NCBI GenBank assembly: GCA_025454755.1
Contig: JALONV010000007.1
Span: forward strand, 1 to 56,848
Direction of reading: 5' to 3'
Source: Bacteroidales bacterium
GTDB taxonomy: Bacteria; Bacteroidota; Bacteroidia; Bacteroidales; VadinHA17
DNA length: 56,848 nucleotides
Positions 1 to 7,940 of the stretch are shown here, one piece after another. Positions within the stretch are counted from its first letter, which is position 1. Each line of letters begins with the position of its first letter. The position numbers and the translations under genes were made by a program. The notes beneath the pieces were generated by a model that was not told the origin of the DNA, did no database searches, and saw only the letters and a list, made by a program, of their open reading frames with translations.

Positions 1-492
1 GCTGGCATCTATTGAAGCCAGCGGTTCGTCAAGAAGAAGTACCTTCGGATATGTAATGAGGGTTCGGGCCAAGGCCACCCGCTGAAGCTCGCCTCCTGAG
101 AGATTATTTGTAAAGCGGTTGAGAAGGTGACTTATATTCAATTCACCAGCTATTATATTTACTCTCTCATTTATCTCTTTCTTCGCAATCTTTCTGCAGT
201 GCAGGGAGTATCCAATATTGCCGGATACGGTCATATTCGGGAAGATTGCATAGTCCTGGAATACAAGTCCGATATTTCTGTCCTGTATCTTCTTATTCGT
301 AACATCTTCATTATCAACCCATATGCTGCCTGAATCAGGTTCATTTAATCCTGCGATAAGTTCAAGGAGCTGAGTCTTTCCGGAACCTGATCTTCCCAGG
401 AGGACAAAATATTCACCTTCCGGTATGTCGATGCTGATGCCGGAGAGCCTGAAATCGCCAAGCTTCTTGTTTATGTTCTCAAGTTTCAGCAT
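1..492 (-). CDS. wtpC: Tungstate/molybdate ABC transporter ATPase, 3' part cut by window edge
   Basis: Translation of the minus strand from an ATG at 492 gives 164 open codons that run off the left edge. Walker A (GRSGSGKT) is at about residues 33-40, followed by a Q-loop, the LSGGELQRVALA signature and the Walker B stretch LLLDEPL, so this is an importer nucleotide-binding subunit. The start overlaps the end of the permease gene by 14 bases, as in a translationally coupled operon. Assignment to tungstate/molybdate uptake comes from the neighbouring permease and WtpA-like binding protein; the C-terminal regulatory domain lies outside the window. It would hydrolyse ATP on the cytoplasmic side to drive oxyanion import. 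Confidence 0.85.
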   Translation of the reverse strand, partial: MLKLENINKKLGDFRLSGISIDIPEGEYFVLLGRSGSGKTQLLELIAGLNEPDSGSIWVDNEDVTNKKIQDRNIGLVFQDYAIFPNMTVSGNIGYSLHCRKIAKKEINERVNIIAGELNISHLLNRFTNNLSGGELQRVALARTLITYPKVLLLDEPLASIDAS

Positions 493-1285
493 CGGGAGAT
501 AAATGAGTTTCTTTTTTCCTGGAAGGTATGAGACGCAGGAGTATGAAGACAGCAAGAGCGACAACAATAAAAACTACGGATGCGGGACGTGCGTAATTGA
601 GCCCGAATGAGCTGAAACGCTCATATATAAGCACAGGAGCAATCATCGGATGGTAGGCTACAATTACCACTGCTCCGAATTCACTCATGCCTCTGGCAAA
701 CATCATCACAAATCCTGTTATGATGCTCCGCCATGCTATGGGCAGCGACACTGTAAAGAAGACTCTGGAGCGGCTTGCACCAAGAGTGAGTGCCGCCTTC
801 TCAAGTCGTTCAGGAACTGCTGCAAAACCGTCGCGGGCAGAGTTGATAAGGAATGGAACGCTCACAAAAGCCATTGCAAGAGCGATACCTGCGGGATTAT
901 TGATCAGTGAAAGGCCAACAACATCTGCCGCTTTTCCTAAAAAACCGTCCCTCGAAATGAAGCCGAGCACTGCAAGACCCGCAGCAGTATGTGGCAGAAC
1001 TACGGGAAGGTCGATGATCCCCTGCACCACTTTTTTCAGCGGGAAGTTTTTCCGGGCAAGAAGCCATGCAAGAGGGACTGATCCTATTGCAAAAAAGAAA
1101 GTTGCAGCAAATGCCACCCAGAGAGTCAGCCAGATGCTCTCCTGAACATCTTTATCATTGATCGTTTCAAGCAACTCCGTCCCCCCGGTTTTAAGGAACA
1201 TCCCTGCCAGCGGCGCCAGTATGAAGAGCAGCACGAGAGATGAAAGGATAAGCATTATCCAGTTGAAGGGTGTGTTCTTTGTCAT
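479..1285 (-). CDS. wtpB: Tungstate/molybdate ABC transporter permease
   Basis: A 268-residue integral membrane protein with a first hydrophobic helix near residues 9-31 and several more through to residue 255. The cytoplasmic EAA-type loop, which contacts the ATPase, is visible around residues 163-185 (EKAALTLGASRSRVFF), typical of the ModB/WtpB/CysT permease family. The length fits the family. Its ATG overlaps the stop of wtpA by four bases, and its end overlaps the wtpC start, so wtpA-wtpB-wtpC form one operon. Substrate is inferred from WtpA and the upstream tungsten-type oxidoreductase; the permease alone does not separate tungstate, molybdate and sulfate. Confidence 0.85.
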   Translation of the reverse strand: MTKNTPFNWIMLILSSLVLLFILAPLAGMFLKTGGTELLETINDKDVQESIWLTLWVAFAATFFFAIGSVPLAWLLARKNFPLKKVVQGIIDLPVVLPHTAAGLAVLGFISRDGFLGKAADVVGLSLINNPAGIALAMAFVSVPFLINSARDGFAAVPERLEKAALTLGASRSRVFFTVSLPIAWRSIITGFVMMFARGMSEFGAVVIVAYHPMIAPVLIYERFSSFGLNYARPASVVFIVVALAVFILLRLIPSRKKETHLSPDAET

Positions 1286-2229
1286 TTCAGATATTGCTTA
1301 AGCTTATCAGGTATCAGATCTGGTTGTTCTGTTGAAAATGGAACAATCGGTTCCTGGCCATTTTTTCTGAAGATCTCCATACCTTCGGGACTAATCATAT
1401 AGGCCACAAAATCGATGGCTTTCCTGCTATTCGGAGCATTCTTCAAAACCGAAAGACTGTAATTTATATACTCCCCTCTTACCTCCATTGTACTTTCCGG
1501 CTTGCTGCCTGCAATCTGTAGTGAAGCCCTGGAATAGACATCATTCATTTGGGAGTTGCCCAGATTTATTTCATCAGGCAGTTCAATGAATCTCAGGTTG
1601 TGTTGCAGGGCAACTGACTTATACTGAAACATATAATCAACTGCATTAGACTCGACAAGAGCCACCAGGTCGACCTCCTTGGGTCGTATAAAGTAACGGT
1701 CTTTTATTTGCAGTTTATGGGCCAGGAATGGCTTATCATAATACTTTTCTGCCAGTATAAACATCAGCACACTGCGGTAACCGCAGGGATCTGAATTAGG
1801 ATCGGACCTGGAATAGGTTACATCATCTCTCAGAAGAATATCCATCCAGTTCTGTGAGTTTATTTCACCGGCATATTTTGATTTCTCCTGGAATGCGATC
1901 ACAATCTCATTTGTAGCAAAACGAATACTCCATGACGCATATTCGGGAATAATGAGCTGGTTGATGACAAAATAATCGGCAGATGCAATAATATCGCATG
2001 GCTTTTTGAGCTCGGTTATTTTTCTGGCACAGACTAGACTACCTGCAGGTTCCATGAGGATTCTCACTCCTGGATTTTTCTTCTCATATTCATCTGCCAG
2101 CTGTTTAAACGGGACTGAAAGGCTGCCGGCATGAAAAATGATTATTTCATTTGCTTTTGAGCCGGAATTGCTCCTGCAACCAGCCAGAGAGAATGTCAGA
2201 ATTATTAATAGTGAAAATAAACGCCTCAT
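1282..2229 (-). CDS. wtpA: Tungstate/molybdate-binding lipoprotein, WtpA type
   Basis: A periplasmic binding protein of 315 residues. I place the start at the ATG at 2229, which gives a lipoprotein signal with the lipobox LAGC near residue 18; an in-frame ATG at 2316 would bury this signal behind 29 extra residues. The motifs FHAGSLSVPF, EPAGSLVCARKITEL and IIASADYF follow the pattern I recall for archaeal and bacterial WtpA better than ModA, favouring high-affinity tungstate/molybdate binding. A TAACTTTCGG box at 2233-2242 (minus strand) ends only three bases before this ATG, suggesting an almost leaderless transcript and supporting the short start. The oxidoreductase gene upstream is the likely user of the metal. 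Confidence 0.82.
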   Translation of the reverse strand: MRRLFSLLIILTFSLAGCRSNSGSKANEIIIFHAGSLSVPFKQLADEYEKKNPGVRILMEPAGSLVCARKITELKKPCDIIASADYFVINQLIIPEYASWSIRFATNEIVIAFQEKSKYAGEINSQNWMDILLRDDVTYSRSDPNSDPCGYRSVLMFILAEKYYDKPFLAHKLQIKDRYFIRPKEVDLVALVESNAVDYMFQYKSVALQHNLRFIELPDEINLGNSQMNDVYSRASLQIAGSKPESTMEVRGEYINYSLSVLKNAPNSRKAIDFVAYMISPEGMEIFRKNGQEPIVPFSTEQPDLIPDKLKQYLK

Positions 2230-2232
2230 AAT

Positions 2233-2268
2233 CCGAAAGTTAAATATTTTATCGGTATCCGTAACAAA
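2233..2268 (-). promoter_or_regulatory. Predicted Bacteroidetes-type promoter of wtpA
   Basis: Read on the minus strand, TTTG (2268-2265) is followed after 22 bases by TAACTTTCGG (2242-2233), close to the Bacteroidetes -33 TTG / -7 TAnnTTTG pattern. The box ends three bases before the chosen wtpA ATG. The same ten-base box occurs before the thiF unit at 4715-4724. The spacer is slightly long, and no transcription start is known. Confidence 0.45.
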
Positions 2269-2368
2269 GAAACCTATTGACATGAGATAAGGCCACTCCT
2301 GCGGATAAACTTTCATTCTGATACTACAGTTATTCCTGTCAGCAGTGGCGTCAATATGCTATTTTCAC

Positions 2369-4522
2369 CTACTGGTAGTTCTTAACGACCTCAATAACTT
2401 CCGGCAGATCCATCTCTATTTTCTTAAGGAATTCAATCGTCGGAACGCCATTGTTGTTCCAGCCCCTTCTCCTGTAGACGGCATCGAGAAGCCCTTCATA
2501 CTGATCCTCCCTGTACTTTCTGAGGATTTTCATCTTCTCCTCTGTCGTCATTCCTTCGGTCTCTGTGCCAAGTTTTTCCCGGAGCTGTTTGTCGTATCTC
2601 TCCGCACGGGATTCATACTCTTCCTTTGTCACAGGGCCGGCAGCACGGTACGGCTGCCTGTCATGAATCCTTGTTCCAAAACCTCTCCTCAGATTAAAGA
2701 CCCTCTGGAAATTATATACCCTTTCTGAATCTTCAATTAATCTCTTCTTGTCAAATTCTCTTCCTGTAACTGCTTTATAAATAGTCACATAATTATCTAC
2801 ATGTTCCGGCACTTTTGCTGGTTCATCGGTCTGGGCATTGGTTTCAGGTTCCACATCGTTCCATGGAAGCTTGCAGAGGCCTACCAGGCCAAACCATGTC
2901 CGGAACATAGGGAAATAATGCAGCGCCTCAGCCTTGTTCTCAAATGTCGGGATCTGGTTGTTCACCATATCCATGAATATCAGCCAGGCTTCATCGTGCT
3001 GTGGCCCTTTGTTTGTCATGGCATATCCTCCCTGCTGGGCAAGCGACTCCTTCGACATATACTGCGAGTACTCAAGTCCTTTGTTCTCCATTGCTATATT
3101 GAACAGCAGGTCAGTATCTCCCCATCCCTTTTCAATGAACATTTCTTTCATCTTCCTCACACCCATGCCGGCAATTTTTCCGAAACCCTCACCTCTGGCA
3201 ACCATATGAAGCAGTTCGAGGGAGCCTGCAGCATCACCGAAATGGAGATCGAATCCCTGAGCTCTTTCCTTGTTGAGTATTCCTCTCTGGAAGCACTCCA
3301 TTATAAAAGCGACAGACGTTCCCCAGGTGATAGTGCAAATGCCATAAGTATCGCAGTAGAAATTAGCTTCAATTATGTACTCAGGATCAAATATTCCCCC
3401 GTTGGATCCCAGTCCGGCAGCATTTTCATACTCAGGACCGTCGACCATCACTTTTTGTCCTTTGTATGGTCCGGTCTTTATTTCGAAATCGTCAACTGCC
3501 TTGCTGCATGCCATGTTACAGCCTATCCAGCAGCCATCGGGTATATTCTGGGTGAAATTTCTCTTCCAAACCGAAGAGTCGATCTTAAAGGCATCCTTGT
3601 GGCTCCCGTACTGGTAATTGTTAGTTGGGAGAAGATCGTGGTCGTTCATTACCTCCATCAGGTGGGCAGTACCGACCTGTCTCATCTGGCACTGCTTGTC
3701 GTCGAGTTCCCGAATCTCCCTGTTGAACCTTCTTCCCCTCTCCATGATGGATTCAAGGTCAACCACATTATTCAGATTACCTTTTACTCCCGGGATCTTG
3801 CAAACAAGCGCTTTAATTTTTTTATTCCTGAAAACTGTACCAATGCCTCCGCGGCCTGCCTGTTTCATCCTGACTTTCTTACGTTTAGGATCATAAAAAG
3901 TGAAATTCAGCATGCCAATGAGAGTATGTTGTGCAGCTGAACCTGTTGTTACAACTCCTATATTCTTCTTCTCATTGTCAGTATCGGCAAACATATCTGT
4001 CAGCTGTTCTGCCAGCACATGGCTGTCGGGGCCTTCTTCAGGAGCTTCGAAAATTTCTACTTTATGGTTAATGCCATCGATGAAGATTATCACATCATTT
4101 TCTGCTTTTCCCTGCAGCTCCAGCGCATCGAAGCCTGAGAATTTCAGAAAGGGACCAAAGAAACCTCCCACATTGCTGTCCATCACTGATCCGGTCTGAG
4201 GCGAAAGGCTCACAACCAGTGACTTGCCTGTGCCTGAGTACTGGGTTATTCCACCGATCGGTCCTGAAGAAATTATGATCTCATTTTCAGGATCATCCCA
4301 TTTTGTACCCGGTGTCGTGGCATCCCACAGAAGCCTGAGCCCATATCCTTTACCGCCGATGAACTTTTCCTTCATCATCAGTGGAACATCTTTTTCCCTG
4401 ATCTCTGCTGAACCGACATTTATATAAAGGATTTTGTCGGTATATCCTTTGCTGAGGGGTGTCCAGTTATAGTCCCACCTCTTAAGGGTCCTGTTCTGTG
4501 CCTTAATTGAATTTATATCCAT
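2369..4522 (-). CDS. Tungsten-type aldehyde:ferredoxin oxidoreductase family protein
   Basis: A 717-residue cytoplasmic protein of the AOR family, whose members oxidise aldehydes (or related substrates) to acids with ferredoxin, using a bis-pyranopterin tungsten centre and one [4Fe-4S] cluster. The N-terminal domain shows IGGKGYGLRLLW and the GPIGG and SGTGKS loops. Cluster ligands are likely C331, C335, C339 and C550. The first three are spaced CX3CX3C, unlike the CX2CX3C I recall for the Pyrococcus enzyme. GPEYE near residue 363 is another family motif. The protein is about 100 residues longer than the archaeal enzymes of about 605. wtpABC lie downstream on the same strand and a ThiF/ThiS pair lies divergently upstream. 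The exact substrate cannot be read from the sequence. Confidence 0.9.
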   Translation of the reverse strand: MDINSIKAQNRTLKRWDYNWTPLSKGYTDKILYINVGSAEIREKDVPLMMKEKFIGGKGYGLRLLWDATTPGTKWDDPENEIIISSGPIGGITQYSGTGKSLVVSLSPQTGSVMDSNVGGFFGPFLKFSGFDALELQGKAENDVIIFIDGINHKVEIFEAPEEGPDSHVLAEQLTDMFADTDNEKKNIGVVTTGSAAQHTLIGMLNFTFYDPKRKKVRMKQAGRGGIGTVFRNKKIKALVCKIPGVKGNLNNVVDLESIMERGRRFNREIRELDDKQCQMRQVGTAHLMEVMNDHDLLPTNNYQYGSHKDAFKIDSSVWKRNFTQNIPDGCWIGCNMACSKAVDDFEIKTGPYKGQKVMVDGPEYENAAGLGSNGGIFDPEYIIEANFYCDTYGICTITWGTSVAFIMECFQRGILNKERAQGFDLHFGDAAGSLELLHMVARGEGFGKIAGMGVRKMKEMFIEKGWGDTDLLFNIAMENKGLEYSQYMSKESLAQQGGYAMTNKGPQHDEAWLIFMDMVNNQIPTFENKAEALHYFPMFRTWFGLVGLCKLPWNDVEPETNAQTDEPAKVPEHVDNYVTIYKAVTGREFDKKRLIEDSERVYNFQRVFNLRRGFGTRIHDRQPYRAAGPVTKEEYESRAERYDKQLREKLGTETEGMTTEEKMKILRKYREDQYEGLLDAVYRRRGWNNNGVPTIEFLKKIEMDLPEVIEVVKNYQ

Positions 4523-4732
4523 GGCTGAGAATTATTTTGAGTTTATCGCAGTGGTAAAATTCAAATTTACATTTTTTTATGTTGGTCTGGCATGATTAAA
4601 GTCAGGATGGAGTGCTCCGTGATGATGATATTCAGCATCACTCTGCTTAATATTAAATATGAATCATCATTCTCCGTTGGTATTGGGAACCTTGCAAATG
4701 GTTTAAAAGGTTTGTAACTTTCGGTACTAATA
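4523..4732. promoter_or_regulatory. Divergent regulatory region between the oxidoreductase and the ThiF unit
   Basis: The space between the two divergent units is 312 bases to the thiF start, or 210 to the small upstream reading frame. On the minus strand, TAAATTTG at 4569-4562 is a good -7 box for the oxidoreductase, with no clear -33 element. On the plus strand, TTG at 4692-4694 and TAACTTTCGG at 4715-4724, with a 20-base spacer, form a good promoter for the thiF side. Between them is a weak inverted repeat (ATGATGATATTC at 4622-4633, GAATCATCAT at 4661-4670). I could not recognise a molybdenum or tungsten cofactor riboswitch. Confidence 0.5.
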
Positions 4733-4813
4733 ATGGAAACAAAAATTAATTACCTGAAACCTATTGTCTGGGCAATAGAGCTGGACAGTATAAAAGCAGT
4801 ACCAGGCAGATAG
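4733..4813 (+). CDS. Possible 26-residue peptide leader of the ThiF unit
   Basis: A short frame with ATG at 4733 and TAG at 4811-4813 encodes 26 residues beginning METKINYLKP and ending KAVPGR. It starts nine bases after the predicted -7 box, so it would be the first frame on the transcript, and it ends 21 bases before the thiF ATG. The composition is plausible for a real small protein, with several aromatic and aliphatic residues. It could be a leader peptide, a modified-peptide precursor adenylylated by the adjacent E1-like enzyme, or a chance frame in a 5' leader. I do not recognise it. Confidence 0.3.
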   Translation: METKINYLKPIVWAIELDSIKAVPGR

Positions 4814-4834
4814 TTATTTTACCAGGATATTTTA

Positions 4835-5440
4835 ATGAGATTTTCAGAGATCAGGGATCATCTTTCGCAATTCAGGGTCGGCATTGCCGGAGCAGGAGGT
4901 CTTGGATCTAATTGTGCCATTTCTCTCGCAAGAAGTGGTGTAGGGACTTTGGTTCTCTCAGATTTTGATGTTATCGAGCCTGCCAATCTCAACCGTCAAT
5001 ATTATTTCGCCAGCCAGATAGGAATGCTTAAAACAGTCGCCCTGAAGGAGAATATAACCCGTATCAATCCTGATATTACAGTATTAGCCCACACTGAAAG
5101 ACTTGACAGCAAAAACATTCCGGAGATCTATGCCGGCTGTCACGTAATGGTGGAGGCTTTCGACAGAGACGACATGAAGGAGATGCTCATAGAAACTGTT
5201 CTCACCACGATGCCCGGAATCCCGGTTATTGTTGGCTCAGGACTCGCAGGCTGGGGAAACAGCGAGGCAATCAGGTACAGGAAGATTGACGATACCATTT
5301 ATATTTGCGGGGACGAGACAACAGTAGCAGGTGAGGATCTTCCGCCGATGGCTCCAAGAGTTGGCATGGTGGCTAATATGCAGGCCAATACTGTCATAGA
5401 GATCCTTATGAAAAGAACAAGAGATTACTTTCACTTATGA
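4835..5440 (+). CDS. ThiF/MoeB-family E1-like adenylyltransferase
   Basis: A 201-residue Rossmann protein of the ThiF/MoeB/HesA family. The nucleotide loop GAGGLGSN is near residues 19-26, the acidic FDVIEPANLNRQYY segment near 48-61, and the adenylate-site Asp in VEAFDRDDMK near 105-114. Family members adenylylate the C-terminal Gly-Gly of a small sulfur carrier. The gene overlaps the downstream ThiS-like gene by four bases (ATGA), so that protein is the likely substrate. It is short and lacks the paired CXXC zinc motifs of MoeB, resembling stand-alone ThiF types. Its position opposite a tungsten oxidoreductase suggests cofactor sulfur delivery rather than thiamine synthesis, since no thi genes are present. 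Confidence 0.85.
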   Translation: MRFSEIRDHLSQFRVGIAGAGGLGSNCAISLARSGVGTLVLSDFDVIEPANLNRQYYFASQIGMLKTVALKENITRINPDITVLAHTERLDSKNIPEIYAGCHVMVEAFDRDDMKEMLIETVLTTMPGIPVIVGSGLAGWGNSEAIRYRKIDDTIYICGDETTVAGEDLPPMAPRVGMVANMQANTVIEILMKRTRDYFHL

Positions 5441-5640
5441 AGATATTGCTTAATAACAGGGAAGAGGAGTTCAATGCCGATGCAATGAGCATAAAAGAGA
5501 TGCTTGAGCTGAAAAAGTTCTCTTTCAGAATGAGGATTATAAAGGTAAATGGCCGTTTGATCCCAAAGGATAAATATGAGTCGACATATATACATGATGG
5601 AGACAATGTACTTATGATCTACCTTATGAGCGGCGGATGA
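5437..5640 (+). CDS. ThiS/MoaD-like sulfur carrier protein
   Basis: A 67-residue beta-grasp protein ending in Ser-Gly-Gly, the C-terminus that E1-like enzymes adenylylate and convert to a thiocarboxylate. Central features are the KVNGRLIPKDKY segment and the DGDNVLMIYLMSGG end. Length matches ThiS (about 65) better than MoaD (about 80). It is translationally coupled to the ThiF-like gene. ThiS/ThiF-type pairs beside tungsten oxidoreductases have been proposed to help build the tungstopterin; here that role is inferred from context only. Classical thiamine use is the alternative. Confidence 0.85.
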   Translation: MKILLNNREEEFNADAMSIKEMLELKKFSFRMRIIKVNGRLIPKDKYESTYIHDGDNVLMIYLMSGG

Positions 5641-5666
5641 AAAAAAAGTTTTAACTTTGTTTCATA

Positions 5667-6005
5667 ATGCTAAGGTTCAAGTTTATAGATAAAATCCCCC
5701 CATCACTCAGGAATAAATATATTCTCACAATTCTTATCTTCCTGCTCTGGATTTTTCTTCTTGATTCAAATAATCTGGTAGCCAGGTTCAAGGATATGCA
5801 TGAACTCCGCACCCTGAAGAGCGAAAAGGAATACTACACTAAAAAGATCGAGATCGACAAAAGGAAATTAAAGGAGCTTAAGACAGATAATCAGAACCTT
5901 GAGAAGTTTGCCAGGGAGCAGTACCATATGAAAAAGGCCGATGAGGATCTTTACATTGTACTTACCCCAAAAGAAGACAGGCAGATTAAGCGAAGGACTA
6001 ATTAG
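5667..6005 (+). CDS. Septum formation initiator, FtsB/DivIC family
   Basis: A 112-residue bitopic protein: a short basic N-terminus, one transmembrane helix at about residues 19-34, a coiled coil (about 40-80) rich in Lys/Glu/Leu, and a short EKFAREQYHMKKADEDLY segment typical of FtsB/DivIC. Such proteins bridge FtsL and FtsQ/DivIB in the divisome. A perfect TAnnTTTG box (TAACTTTG, 5652-5659) lies only seven bases before the ATG, so the message may have almost no leader. The stop overlaps the end of the convergent glycosyltransferase gene by four bases. Confidence 0.88.
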   Translation: MLRFKFIDKIPPSLRNKYILTILIFLLWIFLLDSNNLVARFKDMHELRTLKSEKEYYTKKIEIDKRKLKELKTDNQNLEKFAREQYHMKKADEDLYIVLTPKEDRQIKRRTN

Positions 6006-7264
6006 CTATTTTTTTCAATCAAGCGGTATTGAAGGAGAAGATCAAAGGGATCTTTTGATTTTATCTGTGGCCCGATCACTGACAAGAATTCACAGGCAGC
6101 TTCCTGAACCGGCAGTTTTCTAAAAAAGGCGGGATGCACCTGGTTAAGGTATTTGACTATCCTGAACATATTGAACCAGCTAAAAAATCTCTTCACAAAA
6201 GACTCCTCTCCTGAAGTGTTACTCCTTATCTCTGAAATCTTCAGAGTCCATTCTTCAGGGCTGATAAATGAATTCATGCTTGCAGGAAGGCTTTTGTAAT
6301 AAACACTTATGCCGGATGCATCATTGTAAAAAAGCTTCTCAATGCAGCAAAATAAGAGATGCAGGTCCCTGAATGCTCCGGGATTGTAAGTCAGGAACCC
6401 ACCTGTCTTTCCTTCAATCAGTCTGGCGATAACTGCGCCGGTGCCGAATGGAACCCTTCCGGATGTTCTCGGAGAAGGATATATCGTTGTTGAATTAAGC
6501 TCAAAATAACCCCCCTGGGGAACAAGCTTCTGGATAAAATAAAAATCTTCCCCTGCCTGTTTCCTGTTCATACCTCCTGCCTTCAGATATGCCGAAGCCC
6601 TGAAGGCAATTGCAGATCCTATTGTATGAAAAGACCAGGGGTACCCTGAATATCTGACAGCCTGATAGAAATACCTCATATGCAGCTCGTACATTGCCGC
6701 ATATCTGTATATTTCTTCAGGAAATTCATTGCCTGAAAGCGGATGTTCAAATCTGATTGAACAGGCATTGCGGTTTTTTTTATTCAGAAGCTTTCCTGAT
6801 ATCTCAGTGAAGTAATTTTCTTCAACTGTACAGTCTGCATCCAGACTCACTATAACTCCATCGGGATTTCCGATTGCATTGAATCGCCGAAGGGCTTCAT
6901 CCATTCCGGTTTTTCGTGCCAGGCCCGCTCCCCATCCAGGAATTGATGGCTTACCTGCATCAAAATAATAAAGCCTGAAGAATGAGTTTCCGTGTTCCTT
7001 TTTCCACTCTTTTATGCTATCAATAGAGATTGAGTTGTTCCTGAGGGAATCAGCCCCTGCTTCCTTAGGGGCATTTACAATTATTATGATCTCAACACCG
7101 CACTCCGGTTCTTTGCACGCAGAGAGTGAATTCAGGAGCACAGCAATGCCGCGTTCATCAAATGCTGGTATAACGACTATTATACCTGTGTGATTCTCAG
7201 GCGATTCAGAAAATAATTCCGGAAATAAGGCTCTTTTTTCAAGCCACGATGTGGCAAAAGCCAT
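6002..7264 (-). CDS. Glycosyltransferase family 2-like protein
   Basis: A 420-residue protein with a GT-A fold at its N-terminal half: IIVVIPAFDERGIAVLL near residue 28, the VIIIVNAPKEAG turn, and a DXD-type metal/nucleotide-sugar motif in SLDADCTVE near residue 138. A later AGEDFYFIQKL segment matches the acidic acceptor-side motif of family 2 enzymes. No transmembrane helices are obvious, so it is probably cytoplasmic or peripheral. The donor and acceptor are unknown; it is not in a polysaccharide cluster. It begins five bases after the OmpH-like gene stops on the same strand. Confidence 0.75.
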   Translation of the reverse strand: MAFATSWLEKRALFPELFSESPENHTGIIVVIPAFDERGIAVLLNSLSACKEPECGVEIIIIVNAPKEAGADSLRNNSISIDSIKEWKKEHGNSFFRLYYFDAGKPSIPGWGAGLARKTGMDEALRRFNAIGNPDGVIVSLDADCTVEENYFTEISGKLLNKKNRNACSIRFEHPLSGNEFPEEIYRYAAMYELHMRYFYQAVRYSGYPWSFHTIGSAIAFRASAYLKAGGMNRKQAGEDFYFIQKLVPQGGYFELNSTTIYPSPRTSGRVPFGTGAVIARLIEGKTGGFLTYNPGAFRDLHLLFCCIEKLFYNDASGISVYYKSLPASMNSFISPEEWTLKISEIRSNTSGEESFVKRFFSWFNMFRIVKYLNQVHPAFFRKLPVQEAACEFLSVIGPQIKSKDPFDLLLQYRLIEKNS

Positions 7265-7269
7265 TCTTG

Positions 7270-7866
7270 CTATTTTTTCTCGGTCTGGTATTTTTGATTA
7301 AGAGCATCGAGCACCTTCTGAGTTATGTCAAGACCTGTGTCGCCATACAGAACGACGCTTCCGAAACTCCTGCCCAGGATATACTGGTAGTTGTACTGAG
7401 ATTTGTTCTCTTCAAGATAAGTTGTGATATAATCTACAATCTGTCTGTTCATAACCTGTTCTTCTTCCATAAGGTTATTCTGAAGGTTCTGGCTTAGAGC
7501 TGCAAGTTCCTGCTGCTGCTGGTATAGAGCCTGTTCCATTTCGGCAGCCTGAGCCCTGGTAACCAGGCCTTTATTTACTTTCTCCTGAGCATCCGCGGCA
7601 CTTCTTTTCAGTTGATTCTCCTTCGAGGTATATTCAGCCTCAGCCTTCTTTTGTTTTTCCATAAGATCTGCTCTTCTGTCGAAGAACATATCGAAATTAT
7701 AGATTACAGTATCGATATTTATAAAAGCAATTCCCTCCGACTTAATTTCGGTCTGGCTAATATTCCTGGTCGATTTTTTATCTTTTTTGCCTGTAAAATG
7801 CAGAAAATATAGAAATGCAACTGCAAGAAATAACACAGCAAATAGTGCAATGGAAAGTTTCTTCAT
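7270..7866 (-). CDS. OmpH/Skp-like protein with N-terminal membrane anchor
   Basis: A 198-residue protein. Residues 5-24 form a hydrophobic helix with no clear signal peptidase site, followed by a basic stretch (GKKDKK) and a region beginning IAFINIDTVIYNF, which resembles the start of Skp/OmpH chaperones. Residues 65-135 form a long Gln/Glu/Ala-rich coiled coil, and the C-terminal strand region (YQYILGRSFGSVVLYGDTGLDIT) also fits OmpH. It is probably tethered to the inner membrane facing the periplasm. Two further OmpH paralogues follow bamA near 30 kb; this one is separate, just upstream of the glycosyltransferase. Confidence 0.75.
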   Translation of the reverse strand: MKKLSIALFAVLFLAVAFLYFLHFTGKKDKKSTRNISQTEIKSEGIAFINIDTVIYNFDMFFDRRADLMEKQKKAEAEYTSKENQLKRSAADAQEKVNKGLVTRAQAAEMEQALYQQQQELAALSQNLQNNLMEEEQVMNRQIVDYITTYLEENKSQYNYQYILGRSFGSVVLYGDTGLDITQKVLDALNQKYQTEKK

Positions 7867-7940
7867 TTCAGATTAGATATTTGTTAAACAATTGTCAGCC
7901 GCAAATATACGGAATAAAATTTAACGGTAAAAGATGTAAT

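Noticed and set aside
687-1145. A 152-codon plus-strand frame over the permease gene
   Set aside because: Shadow of the membrane protein gene on the minus strand.
2801-3940. A 379-codon plus-strand frame inside the oxidoreductase gene
   Set aside because: It is antisense to the AOR gene, whose motifs are clear; composition is that of a shadow frame and no family is recognisable.
4622-4670. Weak inverted repeat in the AOR/thiF divergent region
   Set aside because: Arms differ by a two-base bulge and span 27 bases; no regulator of known site specificity to link it to.
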